Below are positions 1-10,045 of a DNA stretch of 64,000 nt, piece after piece. Each line of letters begins with the position of its first letter. Positions within the stretch are counted from its first letter, which is position 1. The stretch is from Triangularia verruculosa (lineage: Eukaryota; Ascomycota; Sordariomycetes; Sordariales; Podosporaceae), in contig MU863903.1 of NCBI GenBank assembly GCA_033296885.1, positions 186,001 to 250,000 on the forward strand, in the 5' to 3' direction. The notes below the pieces were generated by a model that saw only the letters and a program-made list of their open reading frames with translations, did no database searches and had not been told where the DNA came from. The position numbers were made by a program, and so were the translations under genes.

Positions 1-575
1 ATAGGTGCCAGAATCGCAGATCTAGTTGCAGGTGCCGCATTGAACGATTGAGCTGTGAAACTTCGTCTGGAACTATGCTCAGGTTGGTTCTCCTCGGCGG
101 ATGGCGTCTTCTGCTTCTTCGGCTTTGGCATAGACCTGACAGCGAATGGAACTGCCTCCGGGTATATGGAGGTTTACAGTATGCTCCTTGCCTCCACGAA
201 CACATATAGTTACTTTAAGGATATCTATGTGCTTCTCCTTCCTCCGAGACCTTCAAAAATGTTCAAATATGTACGACGATGATGCTCTTGACTGTTATAT
301 TGTTTCCAGCGATGTAGGGATATCATGACATGATACAGAAGCACAAACGCTTTATAACGAAGATGCAGAACAGAGGTATCCATAGAACAGTATAATCAAC
401 GACAAGAAGTCCACCATCTAGCAGCCATTGTCCAAGAAAATCGACATATATATGCCAAACTCCCTTATCGTCATACAAAATTAGAACATTACCCCCCCAA
501 CCAAACATCTCCTTCTCATTACACAAGCCCTTTTTCAACACAGTGGTGTACCAACCCCCCTCCCCTCTCAATCAC
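1..575. other. left-edge intergenic sequence
   Basis: No ORF here looks like a protein and no RNA gene was recognised. The right part would be the 3' untranslated region of the PhoD-like gene that ends at 576 on the minus strand. Confidence 0.5.
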
Positions 576-3224
576 CTAATGCGACCTCCCACTCCTCACA
601 CTCCTCCTGCTCCCCCGTCCCACACTCCCCACCACACTCGCCGGCTTCTCCCCCTTATACTCCAACGCCGGAATCGTCAGCCCGTACCCCTCCGTCCTCC
701 CCTCCCCATCATGCTGGTCAATCTCCACCTGAATTACCACATCCAAACCCCCATCCGACCCCCGCCCATGCTCCCCCGGAACCGTAGCCTTGTGCTTACT
801 CCCGCAGTTGACCTCCCCGGCCCCAATCGGCAGCCGCATATCCTTCGGTCGCGGAACAGCCGGGTTCGTCTGGGCCGAATGCGAAAGACTAACCGACGAA
901 CCCCCAGCACCAGCGCCGGTGCCGTTGGCAGGAGGAGGGAAAAGATGGTTTTGATCGACCTGGTGAGAATTCAACGGGCCACCACCACCACCACCGTTCC
1001 TCTGGCCGTTATTAGGCGAGTTCTCCGTGATGATCGCAAAGTTACGGCTTGGCATGGTTACGTTGTTGGATTTACTGGTTTTGTTGCTGTTCCCTGGGTC
1101 TTTATCAAACAGCTTCAACAGCGTCTCGTCCGTCTCGTGGTTCAAATGGTGGATCTTGTTCCTCCTCGCCAGCAGGTTCGCCACCGCCGCCGGAGGGGGC
1201 TTGTTGACGATGGCAGAAGACACGACGTTGGCGATGTACCTGTAGTCGCTCTCGGGGGGGATGTTGAGTTTCGGGTTGGAGTAGAACCTGCCCAGCGCGG
1301 CTAGGTGGACGTCGCCGCTGAGGATGGTGATGCGGATGGAAAATTCTGCGGCGAGGGCTTGGAATCGTTCGATGAGCCGGTTGCGCTCTGTTTTGTGCGT
1401 GCGGGCGGTGTAGTGGTCGTCGAGGTCGTCGAGGAGGTCGACGCTGCCGTCGAACGAGTTGAAGAAGCTGCCGCCGAGGCCGACGCGGCGGTTGAGGAGC
1501 TTGATGGGGGCGATTACCGGGGAGGAGAAGATGTTTTCTAGCCAGGTGAGGCGCTGGGGGTTGTTGTTAGTGGTCATGTTTTGCGATTGATGCTGGGAAG
1601 AGACTTACAGGATAGGCAATGGGCACACCGAGCAACAGGATAAGGTGCTTCAGAGGTTGGTCAGAGTTCGCGGCGGCAGTGAACTCCTCCTTGAGACGAG
1701 TAAAGATGGCATCGTAGGTCTCGGGGTAGTTGATTTGATGTCTTGTCCGCTCGGTACGAGCATCAATACCAATGAACGCTATCCTGGCACCAAGCCTCGC
1801 GTACAGGTTGTGCGAGTGCTCGGCGACGTATGGACCTGGCTTCGGGCCGTTAATATAGCCAGACTCTGTGATCCTTGGATGCACATAAGCAGTCATAAAC
1901 TGGTTCGGATCAACGCCCTGTCCCTCCTCGCCACCAGCCGGGTGAACCGCATCGGAGGTATACGTCGATGGCGGTGGAGCGAGATGGTGCTGGAAAAGCA
2001 AGTAGTACTTGTGCGCAACACCACCAATACCCCTGAAAACATCACATTTCATGAAATCGTTGACATAAGAACCAAATCCGTCGATAATGTCGTGATCATC
2101 CCAGATATTGATCTGGGGAATCTGGCCATTAGCCTGAGCAAAAGGCTCGATGCCATACCTGTCCAGCAAAGTCAGTCTCGAGTAACAACCACCAACAAAA
2201 ACCTCCATACATACCAGCGAATATAATTCTTCAGGTAATAATCATCGCACTCCTCCCTCAAACTCTCCGGAAACGGGTAGTCCCTCCTCTTTTTTGGGTT
2301 GCCAATAGCAGTCCACCTCTTCAGCGGCCCTTGCACTCGAATCCCATCATTGTAAATCTGATCACCACCGCCAATCATCACATGGAACGGCCTTTCCTGA
2401 TGCTTCCTCATAACATCATTCCACAGGCACGCACCGCTGTACGCCTCCTCGTCGGTCCCCACACTAAACCCGTTGCAAGAGTGGAACATAATCCTCATGC
2501 TCTCCGTCACCGCCGGCGCGAAAAACGCATTGACCTTTGGCTTCGTCTGGCTCCTGTACCTCAACCCCGGGAGCTCGTACTCCCATTTCGTCTCCCGCTC
2601 CCCCATTTCAACGACGAGATCGAATCTCCAAAAGGTGTTCCTCGGGTCTGAATACAGACAGATCCCCTCCACGTCTGTCCCCTGTTGTTGTTCCTCCCCA
2701 GCCCGGCGAAGGTTGAGTGTTGGCTTGAAGTGCTGCTGCCTGCCACCACCGGTAGTAACAACCAGTACACTTCCAACCCAATTATTCTCCTCCATCCTCC
2801 TGTAGTTGATCAACGGCCCAACGGCCACCTCCTTCCCATCTGGAGGCGGCCCAGAAGACGCCTTGATAGCTGACTCCGCCACCGGCGCATCCTCAGCATG
2901 ACCCGTCGCGGCGCGGGCCTCTTCCGCACCGGCAATGACAGGCTTGAAGCGCATCGAGGCAGGGCGGTTATCGCCATTGCCGTTCTCAGGCTCGACACGG
3001 GTCTTGTTGAGGAAGTCGGCCAGGTCGCTTACATTCCCATGCGCATCGGCTTCACGGGCTACCGGGCCGTTGTGGTGTTGGTAGTGGTGACCATGGTGCT
3101 GAGCACCTCGTTCTTGTTCAAACTTGGCATAGGCAGAGGACTCGGCGTGGCGCCAGCGGGATTGGGAAGCATACGGGTTGCGCGGGTCGACGTTTTCGTC
3201 GCCGGGGGTCGTTGGAGACGCCAT
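576..3224 (-). CDS. PhoD-like metallophosphatase domain protein, three exons
   Basis: Exons 3224-2215, 2158-1609 and 1553-576 give about 845 aa. The introns (56 and 55 nt) have GTATGT and GTAAGT donors, and the phases join exactly. Exon 1 has a disordered basic N-terminus (about 1-130), then a fungal beta-rich region, then the first phosphatase motif GGDQIY near residue 286. Exon 2 opens with the metal-binding WDDHDIIDGFGSY near 356, and exon 3 has GDVH near 600. These are the hallmarks of the PhoD/alkaline phosphatase D-like superfamily found as large cytosolic proteins throughout ascomycetes. The last 200 residues are Asn/Gly/Ser-rich and end in an Arg/Ser-rich tail. Metal-dependent phosphoesterase activity is expected, but the substrate is unknown. 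The family call is strong and the exon borders are good. Confidence 0.9.
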
Positions 3225-4959
3225 TGTTGGTCAATGGGCTGTGTGTGAGTGAGTCGCGAGAAATGCGACTTTGCGCGCGCGCAAAGAAGAGAGCTGTTCA
3301 ATATGCGCCTGCGGTGTGTAAATGGAGCCGAGAAGGTAGATCAGTTGTCGATCAAAACATCAATTGCGAATGAATAGTCGCTGTACGATAAACCAATCCC
3401 AAATAGTTCAGATATTCAAACGCTGGTAGCGACCAAAAAAAAAAAAAAAAATCAACAACAAAGAAACAGGAAAGGTTGCGCAAAAGGGACGTTCCAAGGG
3501 TAGCTATGTATTTATTTGATTCTCGAATCTCACCCTCCGCCCCTCCTCCCCGCCGCCCTCCCCCTCCCCCGGCTCACTCCCTCCCTCCCTCCCAACCTCA
3601 AATTGCGGCGCAAAAGAGGAGACGATAAAAGACAAGGATAGGATATGTAAATTTCCTCTAGCGTTGTTCCCCTTCACCTCGCTCGGCTTCTACATAGATC
3701 GCGATTCCATCAAGCTTGTTGTTCTCCTGATTCCAAGCAAGGAAATCGACGGCAAGAAGATGCCAAGCATTGCCCTGTGACTGAGGGGGGGCGGGGACGT
3801 CACTCTCTCTGTCTCCCTGTCTTGTCTTGTCTTGTCCTGCCATGCCATCAGTCGCAACACAGAGCGGTGAATCCTCCAAGATTTCAGGGGGCACGGGTTG
3901 TGTGCCGCAACACAGCGCACAACGATAAAACAGAAACGGCGGGAAGCCGAGGCGGCGTTGTGCTCCCCCAGCTGTCTCCAACCTCCAAGTTGTCAGCCAG
4001 CCTTAGTTTGGTGTGGCTGGCAAGCTAGAAAACCGATACCAGCTGAATGTTTGCGACAGCCAGCACCGATTGACACCCGTTCTCTGTCTCGGATAGCCAT
4101 GGGCAATTGGCCTCTTTTTCATTCCACCATCGTTTCCAGTCTTCAAACAAACAAAACGTTCGAGAAATGTTGGAGGCCTGCAAACAGCCAAAAGAATGCC
4201 ATCATCGCAGCTCGATATTCCTTGGCATCAAAGTTGGTTGTGCATTCTTGCGTCAGTGCCACGCCGCCTGTGCTTCATGTGGGGTCACTTCCTTCCGCAA
4301 TGCAGATGAATGAACAGAAAAAAGAACCAATCAGAGCCCGTTATTCCGGCTAGTCGGCACCTTTGGATCTTGGGAGCTGAGATGCACATCTTTAACAGCA
4401 GCTGCTCCACACGCCATGTCCAAACCGGAAAAAAGTAAACAATCGATCCCCTTATGCCCCTTTCTCATGTCCATATCCGCCATCACTCGATTTCCTCCAT
4501 AACAGTTTCGGTCTGCAAGACCGACATGAAGCATAGCTACAATGTACAAGTTTGCGTTCCACAAACGGCCTCTCTCTCAGCCTTCTCTGCCCGTGTCCTT
4601 ACAAGCATACCTACCTAATATCTTCAATTCTAATATGGAAGGTATGTAAAACTTGGGCCCAGATGCAAGAACCCGATTCTGGGGGTTCCCGCTTTGGTGG
4701 TTAACTACCTTAGCTATGTTTCACGAATCGCCTTTTCCCTATCTCCTATGTTCTATCGTGTCATATGACCGACTTAGGTCGCCTTGCAGTCGCCTTGCAA
4801 TATCGCGGCTGTTTACGTCGCCTACCAGGTGCTCCATTATTCTCGTCGACCGCGCCTTACAATCGCCATCACCTCTATACACCTTAGTATCGAGCCATCA
4901 TTTTAACGGTTTCCTATCATCACTCTTTTCAACATTCAACAAAGTATCTTGTTTATATT
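3225..4959. other. intergenic region, divergent promoters
   Basis: Upstream sequence of the PhoD-like gene (-) and the DUF3716 gene (+). It contains an A17 tract at 3435-3451 and pyrimidine-rich stretches at 3540-3600. A minus-strand ORF at 3658-3981 ends in a fairly protein-like stretch (…WHLLAVDFLAW…), but no splice partner or start could be defined, so it is not called. Confidence 0.4.
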
Positions 4960-6052
4960 ATGGCGTCTTCTTCTGATGACTCGGACTGTCAGTCGTCGAT
5001 CCAGGTTCGCTGCGGCAATGAGACGACGATAACTGCTGAACGGCTCCACAGCATAGTGCTCGCCAATCTCGATAAACCGTCCCGCACTAGCACTGTGCTA
5101 CTTTCTCGGCCGGTCAGTATCATAAGTCTTTACTTACCGTACTTGATACTAACTTGCTTAACTCCAGGCAAAACGCCCCCTCACGATTAGGACGAATTTC
5201 GGCCGATCGAAGGCGGGACATGAGTCTGAGGGTCCGGAGATCAATTTTAGAAGGGTCGTAAACTGTGAAGCGGCGCTTATACAGACCAGGGGGAATGTGG
5301 CCAAAACCCCATGCCTACATTGCAGTCGTGGCCTAAGTCCATTCACTGATTGTGTGAAAATCGAGGGTATCGCAAGGGATAGTTGTGCCGGGTGTCACTT
5401 TAATGCATCCGGAACACGTTGTACTCTTCGACCGAAGGTGCGGGAAGGAAGCCGCGACACTGCAACCAGATCTCCCTCTCCCTCTATATCTAGAGGTAAA
5501 TATCCGGGTACGTTTGTCCAAAGCGTCCCCCCACGTAATGCGTATAGGCATTGATATCTGAAATAATAAGAATCTTTAAACCCTCCACCTGGACCAAATC
5601 CTCCTCCGGTACCAAGTCGTCTACCGGGACCAAATCCTTCACCGGGACCAAATCCTTCACCGGGACCAAATCCTTCACCGGCACCAAGTCGTCTACCGGG
5701 ACCAGATCCTCCACCGGGACCAAATCCTCCACCGGGACCAGCATATCAAGAAATCTTTAACCCCTGGAACTCTGTACAGGAGCAGATTTCCAATCTCATA
5801 GCCTATAATAGAATCCGGTATGGCGAATGCTTTGACGGCAAGCAGTTGTTGCGTCAGATTATGGACATTGTCTGCGCCGTCATGCAGGCCAGCCAGAAAG
5901 ACTGGGGATTTAATTTGGGGAGAATCGAAGCTTTCCTTGTATCTCAATTGGAATTCGATAGACATCGCTCTGATCCATCCCCGGCCCTTCCAGCACTACA
6001 GCCCCCCAGGATCACAAACGTTGGCGCGACACAGCAATCGCCAGCAAAATAA
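4960..6052 (+). CDS. DUF3716-type CxxC protein with proline repeat domain
   Basis: Three exons are inferred: 4960-5112, 5168-5495 and 5571-6052 (320 aa). Intron 1 (GTCAGT…CCAG) and intron 2 (GTAAAT…TAAG) keep one frame throughout. Exon 2 encodes the cysteine pattern PCLHCSRGLSPFTDCV…SCAGCHF…TRCTL, matching the fungal DUF3716 signature (CxxC, GxGPFxxCV, CxxC, late Cys). It is presumably a small zinc-binding module of unknown function. Exon 3 carries an 18-bp tandem repeat that encodes PGPNPS/PGPNPP units. A conserved-looking C-terminal helical region follows (QEQISNLIAYNRI…LLRQIMDIVCAVM). If intron 2 is retained, translation stops at 5554 just before the repeat. Family call is good; the junction to exon 3 rests on phase and on the sensible C-terminus. 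Confidence 0.75.
5590..5739 (+). repeat. 18-bp minisatellite, about 8 units
   Basis: Units begin at 5590, 5608, 5626, 5644, 5662, 5680, 5698 and 5716, with a partial unit from 5734. The consensus is GGGACCAAATCCTTCACC. Variants alternate CCAAATCC with CCAAGTCG. It lies in exon 3 of the DUF3716 gene and encodes a six-residue Pro/Gly/Asn/Ser repeat. All units are exact multiples of 18, so copy-number change would keep the frame. Confidence 0.95.
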
Positions 6053-6354
6053 TTATCCTTTGTAATCCTGGAGGGTTGTACAATAGCCTCAAACGAGACC
6101 GTCTGTCGAGCAGTTGTGCCTTGTAAATAAAACGCCCAAGTATACGTACAACTAATATTCCCGGCCGATAATACTCAGGCCATCGAGAAAAAGACGTACA
6201 TACCATTTAAAATTGATCTTATTAACTGTGGGTATTCTCTTCCATTTTGGCGGTACTATTATGTATATTGAAAGTGTGAAGTGGTGATACAAAAGCGCCG
6301 TCTAGCTCAACCTCATATACAAAATCAGGATCATACAAGCATACAAGAACACAC
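6053..6354. other. convergent 3' region
   Basis: Short gap between the ends of the DUF3716 gene and the rhomboid gene, AT-richer than the flanks. Nothing else was recognised. Confidence 0.5.
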
Positions 6355-8061
6355 CTACACCTTGCTCACCCTGACCGCCATCGGCCTCATCCTCGCCTTC
6401 TCCACCCCCTTCCTCTTCTTCTCCTCCAAAAACCACTGCCCAGCACCCACTCCCACCCCCAACCCCGCAAAATGCGACGTAACATCTATCCTCCTCCTCG
6501 CGGCCCTCGACAGCAAAAACGAGATATTCGTCGCCGTCACGAACGCCAAAAAGACAATCCCCTTGATACCCTCAGGAGGAAACCCAAAGATCTGATGGCC
6601 ATCAAGTCTATGCATCCAGAAATAAGCTCCAATAGCTCCATAAACCGCACCAGACGCTCCCAGGGTGGTGATGTGCCACCTCTGCCCCGCCACAGCCACT
6701 GCCATCGACGCCAACGCGGCAATGAGACCGCTGCCAAGGTAAAGACTCAGGAACTTTGCCCGTCCAATATCGTCATGAAGCAGCGTGCCAACGACGCCTA
6801 GCACAGACATGTTGACGAACAAGTGACCAAACGCTTGGTGAGAAAACATGGCGCCGAGGAGAGCAACCGGTTTCGGAACTGCTGGGGCGATCAACATGTA
6901 CTTGTTGAACGGCGCCCACAGCATGGGTGATTTCCAGGCTAGATAAACCAATGCGTTCAGAAGCATAATGGCACCGACCGTCGCCGCAGCAGGAGGAATC
7001 TCGGGGAACCAGCGCTCGCTGCGCTTTTTCGGTTTGTAGGTGTAAACATAGACACCAAGTCCACCAAGCAAGACGAGAACAAATGCCGCCGAAGGCCAGA
7101 GACGCTGCCACGCCGTCAACTTTGGTGGCTCCTTCAAGTCGGACGTAGCAGACGAGATCCATTTCTGTACCGTAGGGCTGAGCCTTGCAAACTTCTCGGG
7201 GTGCGTAAGTGGTGTAAGAGGACCAGCAACACCATTCTTTTCCTCCTCAGCCCTCTTCGCATCCTCCTCCTCCTGTCGCTTCTTTTCAGCCTCCCGATTC
7301 TTCTTCTCACGATGAGCGCGAAGGTGATCCATCACACTCTCACCATAGACGCTCTTTTTCTCCTGTGTTACGTCCTTGTACAGCCTGTTCTTCTTCTCCA
7401 CCGGCTCTTCCGTTATCTCATTCGCAGTCGATTCCTCGGCATTCTCGGACATAGTCTCCTCTTCCAAAGCGTCCAAAGCCGCAAGCTCATCCTCGGCGCG
7501 CAGACCAGCGTTGGCGATCTCGTCCACTGGGTAATACTTGCGAAGGTAAGCGAGAGCTGCCTTCCGGTGCTCTACCGTATAACCATAAGACCGTCGCGCA
7601 AGCGCGGGGTCTTCGAGGGTGCCAGCAATACGGCGGCCGTGAATAATTTTGAGCAATTTGTTTGCGTTATATACGTCGATATCCGTCCCGAAGATGGCGA
7701 CAATCTCCTCAACTGTAAGATCCTTGGTTGAAAAATCCAGGCCATCCTCGTCGGTGTAATTTGGTGGGAGATCAATATAATACTTGTATGTTATCCTCCC
7801 ACCAAACACCGTCCTTATCCCAAGTCGTTGCGCGGCTGTCGGCCATGGCGATGGCTTTTGTAGAAGAGCATACGTCGTCGTAGTGCCTCTTCCCGGCCGC
7901 CGTCTATTCTGAGTCGATTGACTATAACATGTCGTTGTCGTCGTCGTCGAGGAGGAAAGAAACCGGACCGGAACTATCGGACGAGAAAGTCTGGAGAGAC
8001 AGTGAGTAGCTACCTGGACACTGGGCCGGAAGGCATTCACGCCCAGTGAACAGCAGCTCAT
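6355..8061 (-). CDS. PCP1: mitochondrial inner-membrane rhomboid protease
   Basis: A single 568-codon exon. The N-terminus (about 1-60) is rich in Arg/Ser/Thr, as in a mitochondrial presequence. A fungal-type extension with a charged coiled coil follows (about 240-275), then a membrane domain from about 322. Rhomboid motifs are intact: HLFVN (about 413-417), the catalytic GASGAVYG (Ser about 470) and the catalytic histidine in TSHFAGLGVG (about 530). The extra N-terminal TM segment before the six-helix core is typical of the mitochondrial PARL/Pcp1 class. Pcp1 cleaves inner-membrane substrates such as cytochrome c peroxidase and the dynamin Mgm1. It is longer than yeast Pcp1 (346 aa), as usual for filamentous fungi. 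It shares a 493-bp upstream region with the divergent Tma17-like gene. Confidence 0.93.
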   Translation of the reverse strand: MSCCSLGVNAFRPSVQVATHCLSRLSRPIVPVRFLSSSTTTTTTCYSQSTQNRRRPGRGTTTTYALLQKPSPWPTAAQRLGIRTVFGGRITYKYYIDLPPNYTDEDGLDFSTKDLTVEEIVAIFGTDIDVYNANKLLKIIHGRRIAGTLEDPALARRSYGYTVEHRKAALAYLRKYYPVDEIANAGLRAEDELAALDALEEETMSENAEESTANEITEEPVEKKNRLYKDVTQEKKSVYGESVMDHLRAHREKKNREAEKKRQEEEDAKRAEEEKNGVAGPLTPLTHPEKFARLSPTVQKWISSATSDLKEPPKLTAWQRLWPSAAFVLVLLGGLGVYVYTYKPKKRSERWFPEIPPAAATVGAIMLLNALVYLAWKSPMLWAPFNKYMLIAPAVPKPVALLGAMFSHQAFGHLFVNMSVLGVVGTLLHDDIGRAKFLSLYLGSGLIAALASMAVAVAGQRWHITTLGASGAVYGAIGAYFWMHRLDGHQIFGFPPEGIKGIVFLAFVTATNISFLLSRAARRRIDVTSHFAGLGVGVGAGQWFLEEKKRKGVEKARMRPMAVRVSKV

Positions 8062-8554
8062 TGTCGCAAATCAGGCGCCCCGCCGTTGCGCCGACTTGCG
8101 CAAACTGACCATCAACTATGGGAGCTTTTTGTGGAGCGTTTTTGTTGCAAGTGTTGACCTGGAGAGAGCTTGGGCCGTTTCGTTTACCAACAAAAGAAAA
8201 GATGAGAGTACGGATAGAAATCCAAATGTTCCATCAACCCCACCATCACTCTTTCCGGCACCTCCCGGCAAGATCTCTTGATTCCAATTGGTCAAATATC
8301 TCCACATCCAAAATCGCCCCACTGCGGGAGCGAACTGCCCCACGTGGGACCCTGGCAGTTGCCCGCCCGCCGCTGATGATCGAAGCTCTTCCATCCAGGC
8401 AGCTCCCAAGCTTTCGTCAACTCACAAACAAAACATTTCAGACAATCACCATTTCCAAACCACTCCAGCCAGATCTTCTTATTCTTCTTCAACCATCCTC
8501 AACCGATCACCAATCTTCCACACAACAAAACCAATTCAGTAGTCAGTCATAAAA
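8062..8554. promoter_or_regulatory. divergent promoter between PCP1 and TMA17-like gene
   Basis: The 493 bp between two start codons. The right half is a C/A/T-rich leader typical of fungal 5' untranslated regions, ending AGTCATAAAAATG. No certain TATA box was identified. Both genes act in protein quality control, but shared regulation is only inferred from their position. Confidence 0.5.
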
Positions 8555-9205
8555 ATGTCCGCCGACTCAACCCCCATAACCCCCTCCGCCTTCGCCGCCG
8601 CCCTCCCCCCCCTCTCCCTCCCCTCCCTCCACCTCAAAGTCCTCGAGCTCCGCAACTCCATCGCCCACCTCGACTACTCCAACGAGCAACTCCACCCCTT
8701 CGCCACCGCCTCTCCCCCCGACGACGTCTGCGTCGAAGCCATCGCCGAGAACAACATCGTCATCGAGCGCATGCAAGAGCGCATCAGGCTCGTCCGGGAG
8801 GAAGTCGAGTCCCGCGGCTTCAGCTGGACCGAATTCCAATCCAAGGAAGAACTCGAAGCCCTCGACAAGCAAGAGCCCGGTGTGGTTGTGAACGGTGAGG
8901 AGCCAGCACAGAATGGGGAGAGACAAAGACATTCCGCCTGGACGGACGGGACGTTTCAGACTGGGAGGGTAGTCGGGGGAGAGGTGGTTATGGATCAGGT
9001 TGCTGGGGGTAGGGGAGGGGGACATCAGCAGCAGCAGCGAGGGGAGGGGGAGGGGGAGGGTGGGGTGCAGGGCCAGCAACAACAGACGCAGACACAGCAG
9101 CAAGGGGGGTCGATTGGGGATGAGGAGCTGAGAAGGAGGATGGAGGAGAGATTGAGGGATATGGGCGTTGGTGGGGATGATGAGGAGGGTGGAATGCATT
9201 TGTAA
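8555..9205 (+). CDS. TMA17: Tma17/Adc17-like proteasome assembly chaperone
   Basis: One exon, 216 aa. Residues about 15-95 form two helices with the fungal Tma17 pattern: LxxLHLKVLELRNSIAHLDYSN, then AIAENNIVIERMQERIRLV, then EVESRGF. In yeast, Tma17 (Adc17) helps assemble the proteasomal ATPase ring (Rpt6-Rpt3) under stress and associates with ribosomes. The C-terminal half is a low-complexity Gly/Gln/Glu region (about 145-185) that makes the protein longer than the 150-aa yeast protein. It ends in a short charged helix (RRRMEERLRDMG). Codons in the first half are strongly C-ending. The long antisense ORF across this gene is a shadow of that bias. Confidence 0.8.
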   Translation: MSADSTPITPSAFAAALPPLSLPSLHLKVLELRNSIAHLDYSNEQLHPFATASPPDDVCVEAIAENNIVIERMQERIRLVREEVESRGFSWTEFQSKEELEALDKQEPGVVVNGEEPAQNGERQRHSAWTDGTFQTGRVVGGEVVMDQVAGGRGGGHQQQQRGEGEGEGGVQGQQQQTQTQQQGGSIGDEELRRRMEERLRDMGVGGDDEEGGMHL

Positions 9206-10045
9206 ATGCTGAGTGGGCTATGTCATGATCAAATGAGCGTGAAGACACGGCGTATTCGGAGTTTGGTATTGTTATGTATGATTTCGTCGGTTAAAGGAAA
9301 ATCGGCTTGGAGTTCGGCCACCAAAACAAGATGAGCAGCTAGAGTTCATTAATACGGCATGTCAGCGTTTATTGTCCTGTGCATAGAGGGCCTCTTTGTA
9401 ACAATAATGCTTTCAATTTCTACCACGCTACATCATCATCACCACCACCACAGCCAACCAACCCACCCCATCATCAACCCCCCCTCCCCCCACCAACTTT
9501 TCACAGCGGCAGATGCTTTCAAGACGTTTAGGAACCAGGGACCAAGACAAGGACTAAAGTTAAAAACGGGAGTAAACAATGCTGTTCAGGAAAGAAAAAC
9601 CCGCGGCATGCTCTTGCTTTTTATGCGATGCTGACACCAGGAATGTAAAAAATAAAATAAAAAAGAGACCAATTACAAGGAAAAGAGAAAAAACGACAGA
9701 GAGAGAGAGAGAGTAGCGATAAAGCAATTTGGCATTTGTCCCAAATTTGCCATGCCACCCCAAGATATATAGAAAAAAGACAAAAAAACTCCTCCCAACA
9801 CCTTTTTGCCGGCAAGAACCACTGGTGGTAGTAAGTAATTCGAAAAAACAGAAACAGGACCAACCAACCCAAATGCGAGGTTTGATAACAACAAAAAAAA
9901 ATATGCTAAACACCTTTGAGTGATGATAATGATGATGCTTTTTCCCTTTTTTCCCCCGGAGAGACAAAACAGACTCGAGGAAGAAAGAGAGATGGAGAGA
10001 AACGAAACAAAAAAAGGAAAAAAAAACATATTGCAGCCTTGGGTT
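9206..10045. other. convergent 3' region with simple repeats
   Basis: Contains a CAT/CAC tract near 9432-9455, a GA dinucleotide run at about 9697-9713 and several A-runs. No coding sequence was recognised. Confidence 0.5.

Noticed and set aside
543..1304. 253-codon plus-strand ORF opposite the phosphatase gene
   Set aside because: Pro/Arg-rich shadow of the last phosphatase exon, which has family motifs in its own frame.
5490..5744. Minus-strand ORF with VPVKDL repeats
   Set aside because: It is the antisense reading of the 18-bp minisatellite; the splice-consistent frame is on the plus strand.
8567..9199. 210-codon minus-strand ORF
   Set aside because: Antisense of the Tma17-like gene, created by its C-ending codons; no domain.
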